Source: Afifella pfennigii DSM 17143 (GTDB lineage: Bacteria; Pseudomonadota; Alphaproteobacteria; Rhizobiales; Afifellaceae). From it: a stretch of 64,000 nt of DNA. Each line of letters begins with the position of its first letter. Positions within the stretch are counted from its first letter, which is position 1. The notes under the pieces were generated by a model, which was not told the origin of the DNA, ran no database searches, and saw only the letters and a list, made by a program, of their open reading frames with translations. The stretch is taken from the NCBI RefSeq assembly GCF_000688515.1, contig NZ_JHZK01000008.1, positions 50,606-114,605 on the forward strand. Reading direction: 5' to 3'. A program made the translations under genes and the position numbers. Shown piece by piece: positions 43,333 to 56,333 of the stretch.

Positions 43333-44328
43333 TCAGGTCTGAAGCGCGGCGCTCCACCTTTGCGCCGTGTCGCCGATGAAGGCGTCGAAGGCGGCCCAGA
43401 AATCGTCGCGGAAGCGGCTCGCCTCCTGCAGCAGCTCGTGCTTGGCGCCGACGATGCGCACGCTGGCGACGGTCTTGGTTCTGAGCGCGAAGGCCTCGAT
43501 GGCGGCGTTGGAGACGACGCTCTCGCGGCCGGCGAAGGCGATGAGAACCGGCAAGGGCACGCGCTCGGCAAAGCCCGGGGCGGCGATATATTCGGCCGCG
43601 CGCAAGGCCGAATGCAGCCAGGCGAAGGTCGGGCCGGAAAGGCCGAGGGAGGGGCTGTTGTCGATAACGGCCTGGTTGCGCTCGTAACGACGCCGGTCGC
43701 TGGTGACCGGATTGTTCTCAAAAGGCGCTAGCTGCACCAGCCGGCCGCGGTCGGGGCCGGCATAGACCTCGCCGAGACCGAGATAGTTGATGAGGCCGGT
43801 CAGGCGGCTGAGGGTGGCGGTGTGCCCGAAGGCGAGGCCGAGAAGCGGCGCCGTCAGCACCATGCGCTCCACCTGGGTGCGGGCGCGGGCGGCATAGAGC
43901 AGCGCCACGGCGGCGCCGGTGGAATGGGCGAGGATGTGGAAGGGCGGGGCGCAGCGCGCCAGCGCCAGCTCGTCCATGATGGTGCTGAGATCGACTAGAT
44001 ATTCGGAGAAATCGTCGACATGGCCCTTGCGGGCATCGCGCAGGCTGCGCGTGGAGCCGCCCTGGCCGCGCCAGTCGAAGGCGACGACGCCGAAACCGCG
44101 CCGGCGCAAATCCTGGACCGTCTCGAAATACTTCTCGATGAACTCCGCCCGCCCTTGCAGGAGCACCACAGTGCCCTGGCGCGCGGGCGCGTCCGGACCC
44201 CACCAGGCGGCGCGCAGCTCCTTGCCGTCCGGCGTCGCAATCATGGCGGTGCGGGCGCCGGGAGGTACCGGGTTGTGCGGAATGGCGACGAGATCTCGCA
44301 AGGAAACGCCTTTGCGGCCGGACTGCAT
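43333..44328 (-). CDS. Alpha/beta hydrolase, lysophospholipase (PldB)-like
   Basis: 331-aa serine hydrolase. The nucleophile elbow is FHILAHSTGAAVALL (serine in HSTG), the oxyanion region is VVLLQGRAEFIEKYFE, and the acid/His elements appear late (VRIVGAKHELLQEASRFRDD). The combination GRAEFIEKY and MVLTAPLLGL is characteristic of the PldB/monoacylglycerol-lipase branch. It probably removes acyl chains from lysophospholipids or monoglycerides. The ends of this gene and hisN are 5 bases apart, convergent. Confidence 0.87.
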   Translation of the reverse strand: MQSGRKGVSLRDLVAIPHNPVPPGARTAMIATPDGKELRAAWWGPDAPARQGTVVLLQGRAEFIEKYFETVQDLRRRGFGVVAFDWRGQGGSTRSLRDARKGHVDDFSEYLVDLSTIMDELALARCAPPFHILAHSTGAAVALLYAARARTQVERMVLTAPLLGLAFGHTATLSRLTGLINYLGLGEVYAGPDRGRLVQLAPFENNPVTSDRRRYERNQAVIDNSPSLGLSGPTFAWLHSALRAAEYIAAPGFAERVPLPVLIAFAGRESVVSNAAIEAFALRTKTVASVRIVGAKHELLQEASRFRDDFWAAFDAFIGDTAQRWSAALQT

Positions 44329-44453
44329 CGAAACCGCTGATAGACGCGCGGGACGGTGGCGGCAAGCCAAGGAAGCGAGCCGGCGGCCCTGGGGCCGCCG
44401 GCTCTCCACCGGACACCGGAGGGGGCGATAGCGATGTCCGGTATCTCTGAGGC

Positions 44454-44864
44454 TCAGCGGTAGCGCGGGCCGGGGCCCCAGCCACCGCGCCCCGGCCGCC
44501 CGAGCCGGCGCAGGCTGACGATCTCGCCGGTATAGGCGTTGACGGCGACCCGCAGCGGGGCGCCGCGCCGGCCGCGGGCCGCCAACTCGTAGGTGCGGCC
44601 GCGCGTGTCGAGGAAGCGAATGGGCGTGATCCCCTGCCGGCGCAGGATATGGCGCACGCGCTGCGGCGAGAGCCTGTCGAAGCGGCGGTTGTCGCGGTCA
44701 TGACGCCAGTTCGGGCCGCGCCGGTTCGGGGCGCGCCAGTCGGCCACGATCGCCGGGCCGCGGGCATCCAGGGTGAGGGTGACGTTCGCCGCCTTGGCCG
44801 GGGCGGTGAAGGTGAGAGCGGAAAGGGCGACGAGCCCGGCGGCGGCGAACGGAACGAGCTTCAT
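44454..44864 (-). CDS. Exported PepSY-like small protein
   Basis: 136-aa secreted protein. The signal peptide ends near TAPAKAANV. A low-complexity Arg/Asn-rich stretch follows (residues 40-65). A C-terminal domain with GITPIRFLDTRGRTYELAA and APLRVAVNAYTGEIVSLRR has the strand pattern of PepSY domains. The function of such small exported proteins is unknown; a protease-inhibitory role is sometimes proposed. AGGAG precedes the ATG at 44864. Confidence 0.72.
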   Translation of the reverse strand: MKLVPFAAAGLVALSALTFTAPAKAANVTLTLDARGPAIVADWRAPNRRGPNWRHDRDNRRFDRLSPQRVRHILRRQGITPIRFLDTRGRTYELAARGRRGAPLRVAVNAYTGEIVSLRRLGRPGRGGWGPGPRYR

Positions 44865-45017
44865 GACGGTTCTCCTGACTGTCGGGGCCGGCGCCCCTTG
44901 GAAATGACAGGCGGAGATTAGGAAGCGGCGACTGAACCGGCTCAGAACCGGCCATTCATCTTCCATTCAGCCTTGGAATCGTTGGGCATTCCCTTTGTTT
45001 TCAGTAGCTTAGCGGCG

Positions 45018-45044
45018 CTTGAAAGGCGCGCGGACAATGCCCAT
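45018..45044 (+). promoter_or_regulatory. Sigma-32 (RpoH) promoter of the hsp20 gene
   Basis: CTTGAAA (45018-45024), 15 bases, then CCCAT (45040-45044) followed by CT. This matches the RpoH consensus CTTGAAA / CCCATnT closely. Transcription would begin near 45052, giving a leader of about 100 bases. Confidence 0.7.
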
Positions 45045-45051
45045 CTCACCC

Positions 45052-45153
45052 TTGTGGGATGCCGACAGGGTCCCAACGGTGCCGGCGGGCCGCGTTTCGA
45101 AATGGCCGCCCGCGCCGAATGCAATGTCGCTTCACTAGGAGGACTACATCATG
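45052..45153 (+). promoter_or_regulatory. ROSE-like RNA thermometer leader
   Basis: The leader can fold into successive stems: GGGA/TCCC, a long GC stem from CGGCGGGC with GCCCGCGCCG, and a final hairpin in which TCGCTT faces the Shine-Dalgarno AGGAGGAC (around 45137-45146). TCGCT matches the U(U/C)GCU anti-SD element that defines ROSE thermometers upstream of rhizobial small heat-shock genes. The fold is judged by eye. Confidence 0.6.
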
Positions 45154-45627
45154 CGTCAGTTCGATCTCAGCCCGCTCTACCGCTCCACCGTCGGCTTCGA
45201 CCGGCTGTTCAACATGCTCGACACGATGGGCGGTCACGACAATGGCGGGCAGACCTATCCGCCTTACAACATCGAGCGCACCGGCGAGAACGCCTACCGC
45301 ATCACCATGGCGGTCGCCGGCTTCGGCGAAAACGATATCGATATTGAATCGAAGCAGAACATCCTCACCGTCAAGGCGCAGCGCAACGAGGAGACGGAGA
45401 GCAAGGACCGCGAGATCCTTTATCGCGGCATCGCCGCCCGTTCCTTCGAGCGCCGCTTCCAGCTCGCCGACCATGTCGAGGTGACCGGTGCGACGCTGGA
45501 GAACGGTCTTCTGCATATCGATCTCGTGCGCGAGATTCCGGAAGCCATGAAGCCGCGCAAGATCGCGATCGGCACCGGCGCCGATGCCGGCAAGCAGATC
45601 GACGCGACGGTCAACAAGGCCGCCTAA
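45151..45627 (+). CDS. Hsp20 family small heat-shock protein (IbpA-like)
   Basis: 158-aa alpha-crystallin-domain chaperone. The N-terminal arm MRQFDLSPLYRSTVGFDRLF and the core YRITMAVAGFGENDIDIESK are typical of class A rhizobial Hsp20/IbpA. The C-terminal tail carries the oligomerising I-x-I/V-like segment (PRKIAIG). It holds unfolded proteins during heat shock. Regulation appears double: a sigma-32 promoter and a ROSE-like leader. A strong terminator follows. Confidence 0.93.
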   Translation: MRQFDLSPLYRSTVGFDRLFNMLDTMGGHDNGGQTYPPYNIERTGENAYRITMAVAGFGENDIDIESKQNILTVKAQRNEETESKDREILYRGIAARSFERRFQLADHVEVTGATLENGLLHIDLVREIPEAMKPRKIAIGTGADAGKQIDATVNKAA

Positions 45628-45650
45628 GGCGCGCCGCATCGGCTTTTCCA

Positions 45651-45676
45651 AGGCGCCCCTTGCGGGCGCCTTTTTT
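45651..45676 (+). terminator. Intrinsic terminator of the hsp20 gene
   Basis: Stem GGCGCCC (45652-45658) / GGGCGCC (45664-45670) with a 5-base loop, then six T residues. Lies 24 bases after the stop codon. Confidence 0.9.
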
Positions 45677-45900
45677 ATGCAAGCTATGCCAGTCTTGGCG
45701 CGGCGGCCCCGCCGCTTTGCGCTCATGGCCTTGGTGTCGCTTCCCCGAGGCTCCACCTTGGCATGCATCCCGTTTCGCCGTCCGGGCATGAAGGCACGAA
45801 CCGCCTTCTCCCATGGGCACGGCCGCCTTGTGCGCAAAGCGTGCCGTATCTTGTGGCAGGTGCCATCGGCCCGGTGCCGGGCGGCGAGGGGCGTGCCGTC

Positions 45901-46953
45901 TCAGGCGCCGAAAAGCGCCAGGAAGCGGTCGACCTCATCCTCGCTGGTCTGGAAGTTGGTGACGAGGCGCACCAGAAGCTCGCTTTCGTCTGAGCCCAGA
46001 GCGAGGCCGTGCGGGTGCGGCCAGTCGTAGAAGGTGGCGCCGGCCCGGCGCGCCGTATCGGCCGCCTCTCGGTCAAGCAGCGCAAAGCTCTCGTTGGTCT
46101 CGGTCGGCCAGGCGAGGCGCGCCGTCTTGGCGGCCTGAAGACCTGTCCGCAGGCGTTCGGCCATGGCGTTGGCGTGGCGGGCGAGGCTGAGCCACAGGTC
46201 GTCCGCAAGATAGGCCTCGAATTGGGCGGCGATGAAGCGCGTCTTGGAAAAGAGGTGGCCGGCGCGTTTTCTGAGGTAGGGCAGCTCGGCGGCCATCTCC
46301 GGATCGAAGAAAATGAGCGCCTCCGCCGAGACGCAGCCATTCTTGGTGGCGCCGAAGGAGAGGATGTCGACGCCGCGTCGCCAGGTCATGTCGGCCGGGC
46401 TCGCCTCAAGGCGCACCATGGCGTTGGCGAAGCGCGCCCCGTCCATATGCACCGGGATACCGCTCTTCTTCGCCAGGGCGCAGAGCCGCTCCAGCTCGGC
46501 ATGGCTGTAGACGGTGCCGATCTCGCTCGCCTGGGTGAGGGAGAGTGCCATCGGCTGGCCGGCATGGATGAAACCCGGCTGGAAGCGGGCGAGTGCCGAT
46601 TCAAGCTCGCGCGGCTCGATCTTGCCGAGCTCGCCGCCCAGCTGCATCAGCCGGGCGCCGCCGCTCTGAAACTCTACCGCGCCGCACTCATCCTCCACGA
46701 TATGGCTCTCGCGGTGGCAGAAGACGGCGCCGCCGGGCTTGTTGACGGCGGCCAGCGCCAGGGCGTTGGAGGCCGTGCCGGTGCCGACGAAAAAGACCGC
46801 CACCTCGCGCTCAAAGAGGGCGTTGAAGCGGTCCTCCACCGCTCGGTCGAGAGCGCTGACGCCATAGGCGTCGGCATGGCCGGCGGCCTGACGGGCTATC
46901 GCCTCCACGACTTCCGGCGCCGCGCCCGACCAATTGTCACTGGCAAACTGCAT
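45901..46953 (-). CDS. ltaE: Low-specificity L-threonine aldolase family protein
   Basis: 350-aa PLP-dependent enzyme of fold type I. The N-terminus FASDNWSGAAPEVVEAI is typical of the bacterial threonine aldolase family. The PLP lysine is in DILSFGATKNGC, and VHMDGARFANAM carries the aspartate contacting the pyridine ring. It cleaves L-threonine or L-allo-threonine to glycine and acetaldehyde. It lies 39 bases after doxX on the same strand and may be read through from the bufferin operon, but the functional link is unclear. Confidence 0.9.
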   Translation of the reverse strand: MQFASDNWSGAAPEVVEAIARQAAGHADAYGVSALDRAVEDRFNALFEREVAVFFVGTGTASNALALAAVNKPGGAVFCHRESHIVEDECGAVEFQSGGARLMQLGGELGKIEPRELESALARFQPGFIHAGQPMALSLTQASEIGTVYSHAELERLCALAKKSGIPVHMDGARFANAMVRLEASPADMTWRRGVDILSFGATKNGCVSAEALIFFDPEMAAELPYLRKRAGHLFSKTRFIAAQFEAYLADDLWLSLARHANAMAERLRTGLQAAKTARLAWPTETNESFALLDREAADTARRAGATFYDWPHPHGLALGSDESELLVRLVTNFQTSEDEVDRFLALFGA

Positions 46954-46992
46954 TTGTCGCGGCTTAGGCCTCCGGTGGGCGACGCGCAAGCC

Positions 46993-47508
46993 TTACCTGT
47001 TGGCGACGCCGTTCCAGCGCGCGAGCCTGGAGAGGAAAGAGTCGAGCGAGAGCTTGCCGGGGCCGTAGGCGAGGATGGCGAGCAGCATCGCCGCCCAGGG
47101 CAGGTGAAAGTTCGACCAGCCGCCGGGCTCGGTGAGCTGGATGATGCCGGTCATGACGAGAAGGCCGAGCGCGGCGAGGCGCGTGCCGAAGCCGGCGATG
47201 AGAAGACAGGGCAGGATCACCTCGGCGAGCGCCGACATCCAGGCCATCATCACCGGCGCCGGGAAGGCATAGGTGGCGCCCAGAATGTGCAGACGGAACT
47301 CCTCGCGAAACAGCAGGATCGCGACGTCGGAGAGCTTCAGGAATCCGTCCCATTTGAGAAAGCCGGATTTCAGGAAGGGGATGGCGACGGCGAGGCGAAG
47401 GACAAGCTGGACGAGGCTCATCGGGATGAGGCCGAAGAGCCGTGCCGGCAGCTCGGCGAGAGCTGCGGCGCCGGAGGCGGTGGGGGGCGCGCTGCGCGTC
47501 TCACTCAT
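46993..47508 (-). CDS. DoxX family membrane protein, last gene of the bufferin operon
   Basis: 171-aa membrane protein with four hydrophobic helices. Family features include LVLRLAVAIPFLKSGFLKWDG and the later ALAEVILPCLLIAGFGTRLAAL. DoxX-type proteins are frequent partners of MNIO/DUF692 genes. A role in handling quinols, thiols or export has been suggested but is not established. It begins 3 bases after bufC ends, so it is firmly in this operon. Confidence 0.87.
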   Translation of the reverse strand: MSETRSAPPTASGAAALAELPARLFGLIPMSLVQLVLRLAVAIPFLKSGFLKWDGFLKLSDVAILLFREEFRLHILGATYAFPAPVMMAWMSALAEVILPCLLIAGFGTRLAALGLLVMTGIIQLTEPGGWSNFHLPWAAMLLAILAYGPGKLSLDSFLSRLARWNGVANR

Positions 47509-47511
47509 GGG

Positions 47512-48309
47512 TCAGCTCGGCCTCAAGGTCGAAGCAATCTTTTCAAGCGGCAGGAAGGCGCCGGCGCCGAGCGCGTCGGCGAGGTTCGCGGCAAGGTCGA
47601 AATTTGGCTCGGCGGCGGCTCTTGCGGCCGCGGCGCCAAGGCTCTTGCCGGCGAAGAGCGCCGACAGGAAGGCGTGTCCGCCGGGGCGCAGGCGCCTCAG
47701 CTCGACATTGAGGCCGGGCCGGGTGACGAGGGCCGTCTCGGCGCTTGAGAAATCGACCGGCGCCGGCTCGGCGAGGCCCGAATTCATCATCCACACGGTG
47801 ACGATGGGAAAGCGCGAGGCAAGCAGGCGCGCCGCCGGATGCGGGCGAAGGCTGAGCCCGGCGAGGCTTTCGGGCGCCAGCGCGGCGATATCGGCAGGGG
47901 CGAGAAAAGGCGCGTCGGCGGCGTGATAGGCTTCAAGCCGCGCCCGCTCCAGCCGCGCCACATCCGGCAGATAGGGGTGGGGCCGCGCCGGCTCGAAGTT
48001 CTCCAGGAATTGCGGCAGCTCGGCGCCGTAATCGATGAGCATCGGCCGGCGCGGCGGATGCCGGCGGACATAGACGCCCGCCATGTCGGCGAAGAAGGCA
48101 TCGCCGAGGATGCTGCGGAGCGCCGGATAAGCATCGCGCAGGGCGCGCGACAGCGAGACGACGACGTTGTTGCGATAGACGGCGAAGCGCTTCTCGTCCG
48201 GGCGCGCCCGGCCGGTGGCGCTGGCGAGCCCGGCGGGCGGCGGCAAATCGGGGTCGATCAGCGCCGCTGCGAAGCGGGCCTGCAGCTCAGGAAGCGACGC
48301 GGCGGCCAT
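47512..48309 (-). CDS. bufC: DUF2063 (HvfC/BufC family) partner protein
   Basis: 265-aa protein. The N-terminal DUF2063 domain has [37 protein letters not shown] and [17 protein letters not shown]. In characterised MNIO systems the DUF2063 partner binds the precursor and presents it to the DUF692 enzyme. Its start overlaps the end of bufB by 23 bases, showing coupling. No catalytic motif is apparent in the C-terminal half. Confidence 0.88.
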   Translation of the reverse strand: MAAASLPELQARFAAALIDPDLPPPAGLASATGRARPDEKRFAVYRNNVVVSLSRALRDAYPALRSILGDAFFADMAGVYVRRHPPRRPMLIDYGAELPQFLENFEPARPHPYLPDVARLERARLEAYHAADAPFLAPADIAALAPESLAGLSLRPHPAARLLASRFPIVTVWMMNSGLAEPAPVDFSSAETALVTRPGLNVELRRLRPGGHAFLSALFAGKSLGAAAARAAAEPNFDLAANLADALGAGAFLPLEKIASTLRPS

Positions 48310-49183
48310 GACAGGGCTCCCGGCGGGCGTTGAGGATCGTTTCGGCGCGCTTCGCCTCTGCGGCGAGAACCGGCCAGTCGGGCAATTCGGAATCCCATTC
48401 CACCAGGGTCGGCAAGGGACCGGCGCGGGCGATGACCCGCTCGTAGAGGGTCCAGACGGCATCGGTGACGGCGCGGTCATGGGTGTCGATGAGGAGCGGC
48501 GCGCCGGCCTCGTCGGCGTCGACGGCGTGGCCGGCCAGATGAACCTCGCCGACCAGATGCAGCGGGAAGCGGTCGAGATAGGCCTCAGGCGAATAGCCGT
48601 GATTGGTTGCGGAGACATAGACGTTGTTGACGTCCAGCAGCAGGCCACAGCCGGTGCGGGCGGCGAGCTCGGCGAGGAAGTCCACCTCGTCCATGTCGCT
48701 GGAGGAGAAGGCGACATAGGTGGAGGGGTTCTCGATCAGCATCGCCCGGCCGAGCCTTTCCTGCACCTCGCTCACATGCGCGGCGACGAGGCTGAGCGTC
48801 TCTTGCGTGTAGGGCAAGGGCAAGAGGTCGTTGAGGAAGCCCGTATCGTGCGTTGACCAGGCAAGGTGCTCCGAAAAGCTCTGCGGCTGATAGCGGTCGA
48901 GTAGCTCGCGCAGGCGCTTCAGATGCGCCTTGTCGAGCGGGCCGGCGGCGCCGATCGACAGGCCGACACCGTGCAGCGACAAAGGGTAACGCTCGCGGAT
49001 GGCGGTCAGATAATGATGCGGCGGACCGCCAGCCCCCATGTAATTCTCCGGATGCACCTCGAAGAAGCCCATATCCGCCTTGTCGGCGAGGATCTCGCTC
49101 ACATGGTCGAGCTTCAGGCCGACGCCGGCCCGGTGAGGCAGGCGGTCGGCGAGGGCAGCTTCGCTGCGCAGGGAAAGGGGCAT
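48287..49183 (-). CDS. bufB: DUF692 multinuclear non-heme iron oxygenase (MNIO), BufB family
   Basis: 298-aa TIM-barrel enzyme. Candidate iron ligands in family positions: His71 ([10 protein letters not shown]), Glu105-His106 (FSEHLAWS), Glu151-Asn152 (IENPSTYV), Asp184 and Asn186 (LLDVNNVYV), His215 and His219 (EVHLAGHA), Asp233 and His235 (IDTHD), Glu262 (LVEWDSE). MNIO enzymes oxidatively rearrange cysteines in ribosomal peptides, making oxazolone/thioamide or thiooxazole groups. The BufA-type precursor gene is directly upstream, with an 18-bp tandem repeat between the two. The operon order A-B-C-DoxX matches bufferin loci, where the modified peptide sequesters copper. Confidence 0.92.
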   Translation of the reverse strand: MPLSLRSEAALADRLPHRAGVGLKLDHVSEILADKADMGFFEVHPENYMGAGGPPHHYLTAIRERYPLSLHGVGLSIGAAGPLDKAHLKRLRELLDRYQPQSFSEHLAWSTHDTGFLNDLLPLPYTQETLSLVAAHVSEVQERLGRAMLIENPSTYVAFSSSDMDEVDFLAELAARTGCGLLLDVNNVYVSATNHGYSPEAYLDRFPLHLVGEVHLAGHAVDADEAGAPLLIDTHDRAVTDAVWTLYERVIARAGPLPTLVEWDSELPDWPVLAAEAKRAETILNARREPCHGRRVAS

Positions 49184-49193
49184 GGCGGTCCTA

Positions 49194-49229
49194 TCTTGTC
49201 GTAGCGGCCGGTCTTGTCGTAGCGGCCGG
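49194..49229. repeat. Perfect 18-bp tandem duplication between bufA and bufB
   Basis: TCTTGTCGTAGCGGCCGG occurs twice without interruption (49194-49211 and 49212-49229). It occupies over half of the 66-base bufA-bufB spacer. The length is a multiple of three, so frames on either side keep their phase. Confidence 0.95.
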
Positions 49230-49249
49230 CCGTGGCGAGGCCGGTCGGG

Positions 49250-49552
49250 TCAGCCCTGGGGCACGTCGCGCTCGAGCGGCTCCAGCGAGCCCATGCGGTC
49301 GCCCGGGACCTCCATGGTGGCGCAGGTGCCGGCATCCACGTACTTCCAGGCATTGCCCTGGTAATCGACCTTGGACGTGCCCTGGCAGGTGGTGCCCGGC
49401 CCGGCGGCGCAATCGTTCTGGCTGGCAAGCGCCACGCCGTAACATTTTTCCTTGTTGTCCTGGGCGCTTGCGGGCGCCGCCATCATGCTGGTCGCGGCCA
49501 GTACGGCGCCGGCGAGCGCAGCGGCGGTGAAGCCCTTGGGGGTGGATGACAT
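49250..49552 (-). CDS. bufA1: BufA1-type (DUF2282) bufferin precursor peptide
   Basis: 100-aa precursor. Residues 1-30 are a signal peptide with cleavage at APASA-QD. The core begins [19 protein letters not shown], continues [18 protein letters not shown] and GTC, and has four conserved cysteines (37, 48, 56, 77), the DUF2282 signature. In Caulobacter, related bufferins are modified at cysteines by the MNIO BufB and stored in the periplasm, where they bind copper. The ATG at 49552 is chosen because GGGAGA precedes it; the longer reading from 49579 would spoil the signal peptide. First gene of the operon. Confidence 0.9.
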   Translation of the reverse strand: MSSTPKGFTAAALAGAVLAATSMMAAPASAQDNKEKCYGVALASQNDCAAGPGTTCQGTSKVDYQGNAWKYVDAGTCATMEVPGDRMGSLEPLERDVPQG

Positions 49553-49608
49553 CAGCGTTCTCCCTATCTTTCGGTTCAACCGGCGGGGGATGACGCCGGC
49601 GCGTGGAG

Positions 49609-49677
49609 GTTGACGGAAGCTTCCGGTCGGTGGAACTCAAATCACAACAGTTCGCCGTGAGGGCGCGTTGACGGAAG
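49609..49677. repeat. Two 11-bp direct repeats upstream of bufA
   Basis: GTTGACGGAAG occurs at 49609-49619 and again at 49667-49677, a centre-to-centre distance of 58 bp. The nearer copy is part of the palindrome CGGAAGCTTCCG (49615-49626). They lie 57 and 115 bases before the bufA start and are candidate activator sites for the operon. Confidence 0.5.
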
Positions 49678-49777
49678 ATCACGGAGCGTCGTGGCCTTCG
49701 TGAAGAACGCACAGCCAAAAGGCCGCGACGGTTGCGCCGACTTGCCGAGGCCGGCAAAATCTGAGATGGTGAAAGAA

Positions 49778-49798
49778 TAGGACAGGCGTCCTGTCCTA
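49778..49798. promoter_or_regulatory. 21-bp perfect interrupted palindrome between bufA and gltB
   Basis: TAGGACAGG-CGT-CCTGTCCTA: a 9-bp perfect inverted repeat with a 3-base centre, 230 bases before gltB and 226 bases before bufA. Strict symmetry suggests a dimeric regulator's operator; as RNA it would make a stable hairpin. The whole 476-base spacer (49553-50028) shows no other gene. Confidence 0.5.
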
Positions 49799-50028
49799 GT
49801 TGGCGCTCCATCGCGTGGCGAGGGGCGCGAGCAAGGCGCCGGATTGCGCATCGGCCCGGGGGAGGCCGCGCGACGCGGCGCGAGGATTTAGGATAAGCTG
49901 AGCGCAAGGCCCGAGGGGCCGATGGCTCGAGCCGCATCTCCCGAACGGAGTGCGACCCGAACGAAAGAGGTGCCCCAAGACGCCTGCGCCGGCAGGCGTT
50001 GTGAAAGGCAAGAGGCGGAGGCAGGCCC

Positions 50029-54759
<4,731 letters not shown>

Positions 54760-54845
54760 GAGCGCGCGCGGACGCCCCCGCGCTGGGTGCATCGCCCAAG
54801 ACGGGCGCGGGGCGGCCAGGGCGCGCAAGGACGTGAAGGACGGTT

Positions 54846-56285
54846 ATGGCTAAGGTTACGGGCTTTCTGGAGATCGACCGGCAGGAGCAGCGCTACCAGC
54901 CGGCCTCCGACCGCATCCGGCATTTCAAGGAATTCGTGCTGCCGTTGCCGGAGCCGGAAGTGCGCCGGCAGGCGGCGCGCTGCATGGATTGCGGCATTCC
55001 CTATTGCCACGGTCCGACGGGCTGCCCGGTGCACAACCAGATTCCCGACTGGAACGATCTCGTCTGGCAGGGGGATTGGGAAGAGGCGGCGCGCAACCTG
55101 CATTCCACCAACAACTTCCCCGAATGGACCGGCAAGCTCTGCCCGGCGCCCTGCGAGGAAGCCTGCACGCTGAACCTTGAGGACGTGCCGGTCACCATCA
55201 AGACTATCGAGGAGGCGATCGCCGACAAGGCCTGGGAGAACGGCTGGGTGCAGCCGCAGCCGCCGGAGCGGCGCACGGGCAAGCGCGTCGCTATCATCGG
55301 CTCCGGACCGGCCGGGATGGCGGCCGCCCAGCAGCTCGCCCGCGTCGGCCATGACGTGCATGTCTACGAGCGCGAGCCGCGCGCCGGCGGGCTGTGCCGC
55401 TACGGCATTCCCGATTTCAAGATGGAAAAGCACCATATCGACCGGCGGGTGGCGCAGCTGGAGGCGGAGGGCGTCGTCTTCCATTACGGCGTCAATGTCG
55501 GCGTCACCCATCCGATGCGCGAAATCGTCGAGGGGCACGACGCCGTCCTCATCGCCGCCGGCGCGGAACGGCCGCGCGATCCCGGCATCGGCGGCATGGA
55601 GCTCGACGGCGTGCATTACGCCATGCCCTATCTGGTGCAGTCGAACAGGCGCGTGAACGGCGAGCCGGTGCCGGAGATGAACCATCCCGACGACATCTGG
55701 GCGGGGCGCAAGCACGTCGTCGTCGTCGGCGGCGGCGACACCGCTTCCGACTGCGTCGGCACCGCCTTCCGCCAGGGGGCGATCTCCGTCACCCAGCTCG
55801 ACATCCGGCCCTGTCCGCCGGAGAAGGAGAATAAGGGGCTGGTCTGGCCCTATTGGCCGACCAAGCTTCGAACCTCCTCCAGCCAGGCGGAGGGCGCGGA
55901 GCGCGAGTTCCAGGCCGCGACGCTGGAATTCGTCGGCAAGAACGGCGTCTTGACGGGCGTGAAATGCGCCCGTGTGGACGAAAAGCGCGTGCCGGTGGAA
56001 GGCACGGAGTTCGTGCTGAAGGCCGATCTCGCCTTCATCGCCATCGGCTTCGCCGGGCCGCTTGAGGATACCTTCGTCAAGGAGCTCGGCGGCGGGCTGA
56101 AGCAGGACCGGCGTACCAATATTCTCGCCGACGAGGAGAGCTACCGCACCTCCCTCGATAAGGTCTTCGCCGCCGGCGACGTGCGCCGCGGCCAGTCCCT
56201 GGTCGTCTGGGCGATCCGCGAAGGCCGCCAGGCGGCGCGCGCCATGGACGCGTTCATGATGGGCGAGACCTCGCTGCCGCGCTGA
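54846..56285 (+). CDS. gltD: Glutamate synthase (NADPH) small subunit
   Basis: 479-aa flavoprotein subunit. Its N-terminal cysteine clusters ([20 protein letters not shown] and [13 protein letters not shown]) hold the 4Fe-4S centres. The FAD motif is [16 protein letters not shown], and the NADPH motif is [16 protein letters not shown]. It draws electrons from NADPH and passes them to GltB. It begins 86 bases after gltB in the same operon. Confidence 0.96.
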   Translation: MAKVTGFLEIDRQEQRYQPASDRIRHFKEFVLPLPEPEVRRQAARCMDCGIPYCHGPTGCPVHNQIPDWNDLVWQGDWEEAARNLHSTNNFPEWTGKLCPAPCEEACTLNLEDVPVTIKTIEEAIADKAWENGWVQPQPPERRTGKRVAIIGSGPAGMAAAQQLARVGHDVHVYEREPRAGGLCRYGIPDFKMEKHHIDRRVAQLEAEGVVFHYGVNVGVTHPMREIVEGHDAVLIAAGAERPRDPGIGGMELDGVHYAMPYLVQSNRRVNGEPVPEMNHPDDIWAGRKHVVVVGGGDTASDCVGTAFRQGAISVTQLDIRPCPPEKENKGLVWPYWPTKLRTSSSQAEGAEREFQAATLEFVGKNGVLTGVKCARVDEKRVPVEGTEFVLKADLAFIAIGFAGPLEDTFVKELGGGLKQDRRTNILADEESYRTSLDKVFAAGDVRRGQSLVVWAIREGRQAARAMDAFMMGETSLPR

Positions 56286-56333
56286 GGCGCGCGCGAGCCC
56301 GTCCATCCGGTCGGGAAAGAGCGAAGAAACGCC

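Noticed and set aside
49184..49252. BufA-BufB fusion through read-through of the bufA TGA
   Set aside because: The in-frame spacer without stops is not improbable over 22 codons in GC-rich DNA, bufB has its own ATG with AGGA upstream, and there is no selenocysteine-type element in sight.
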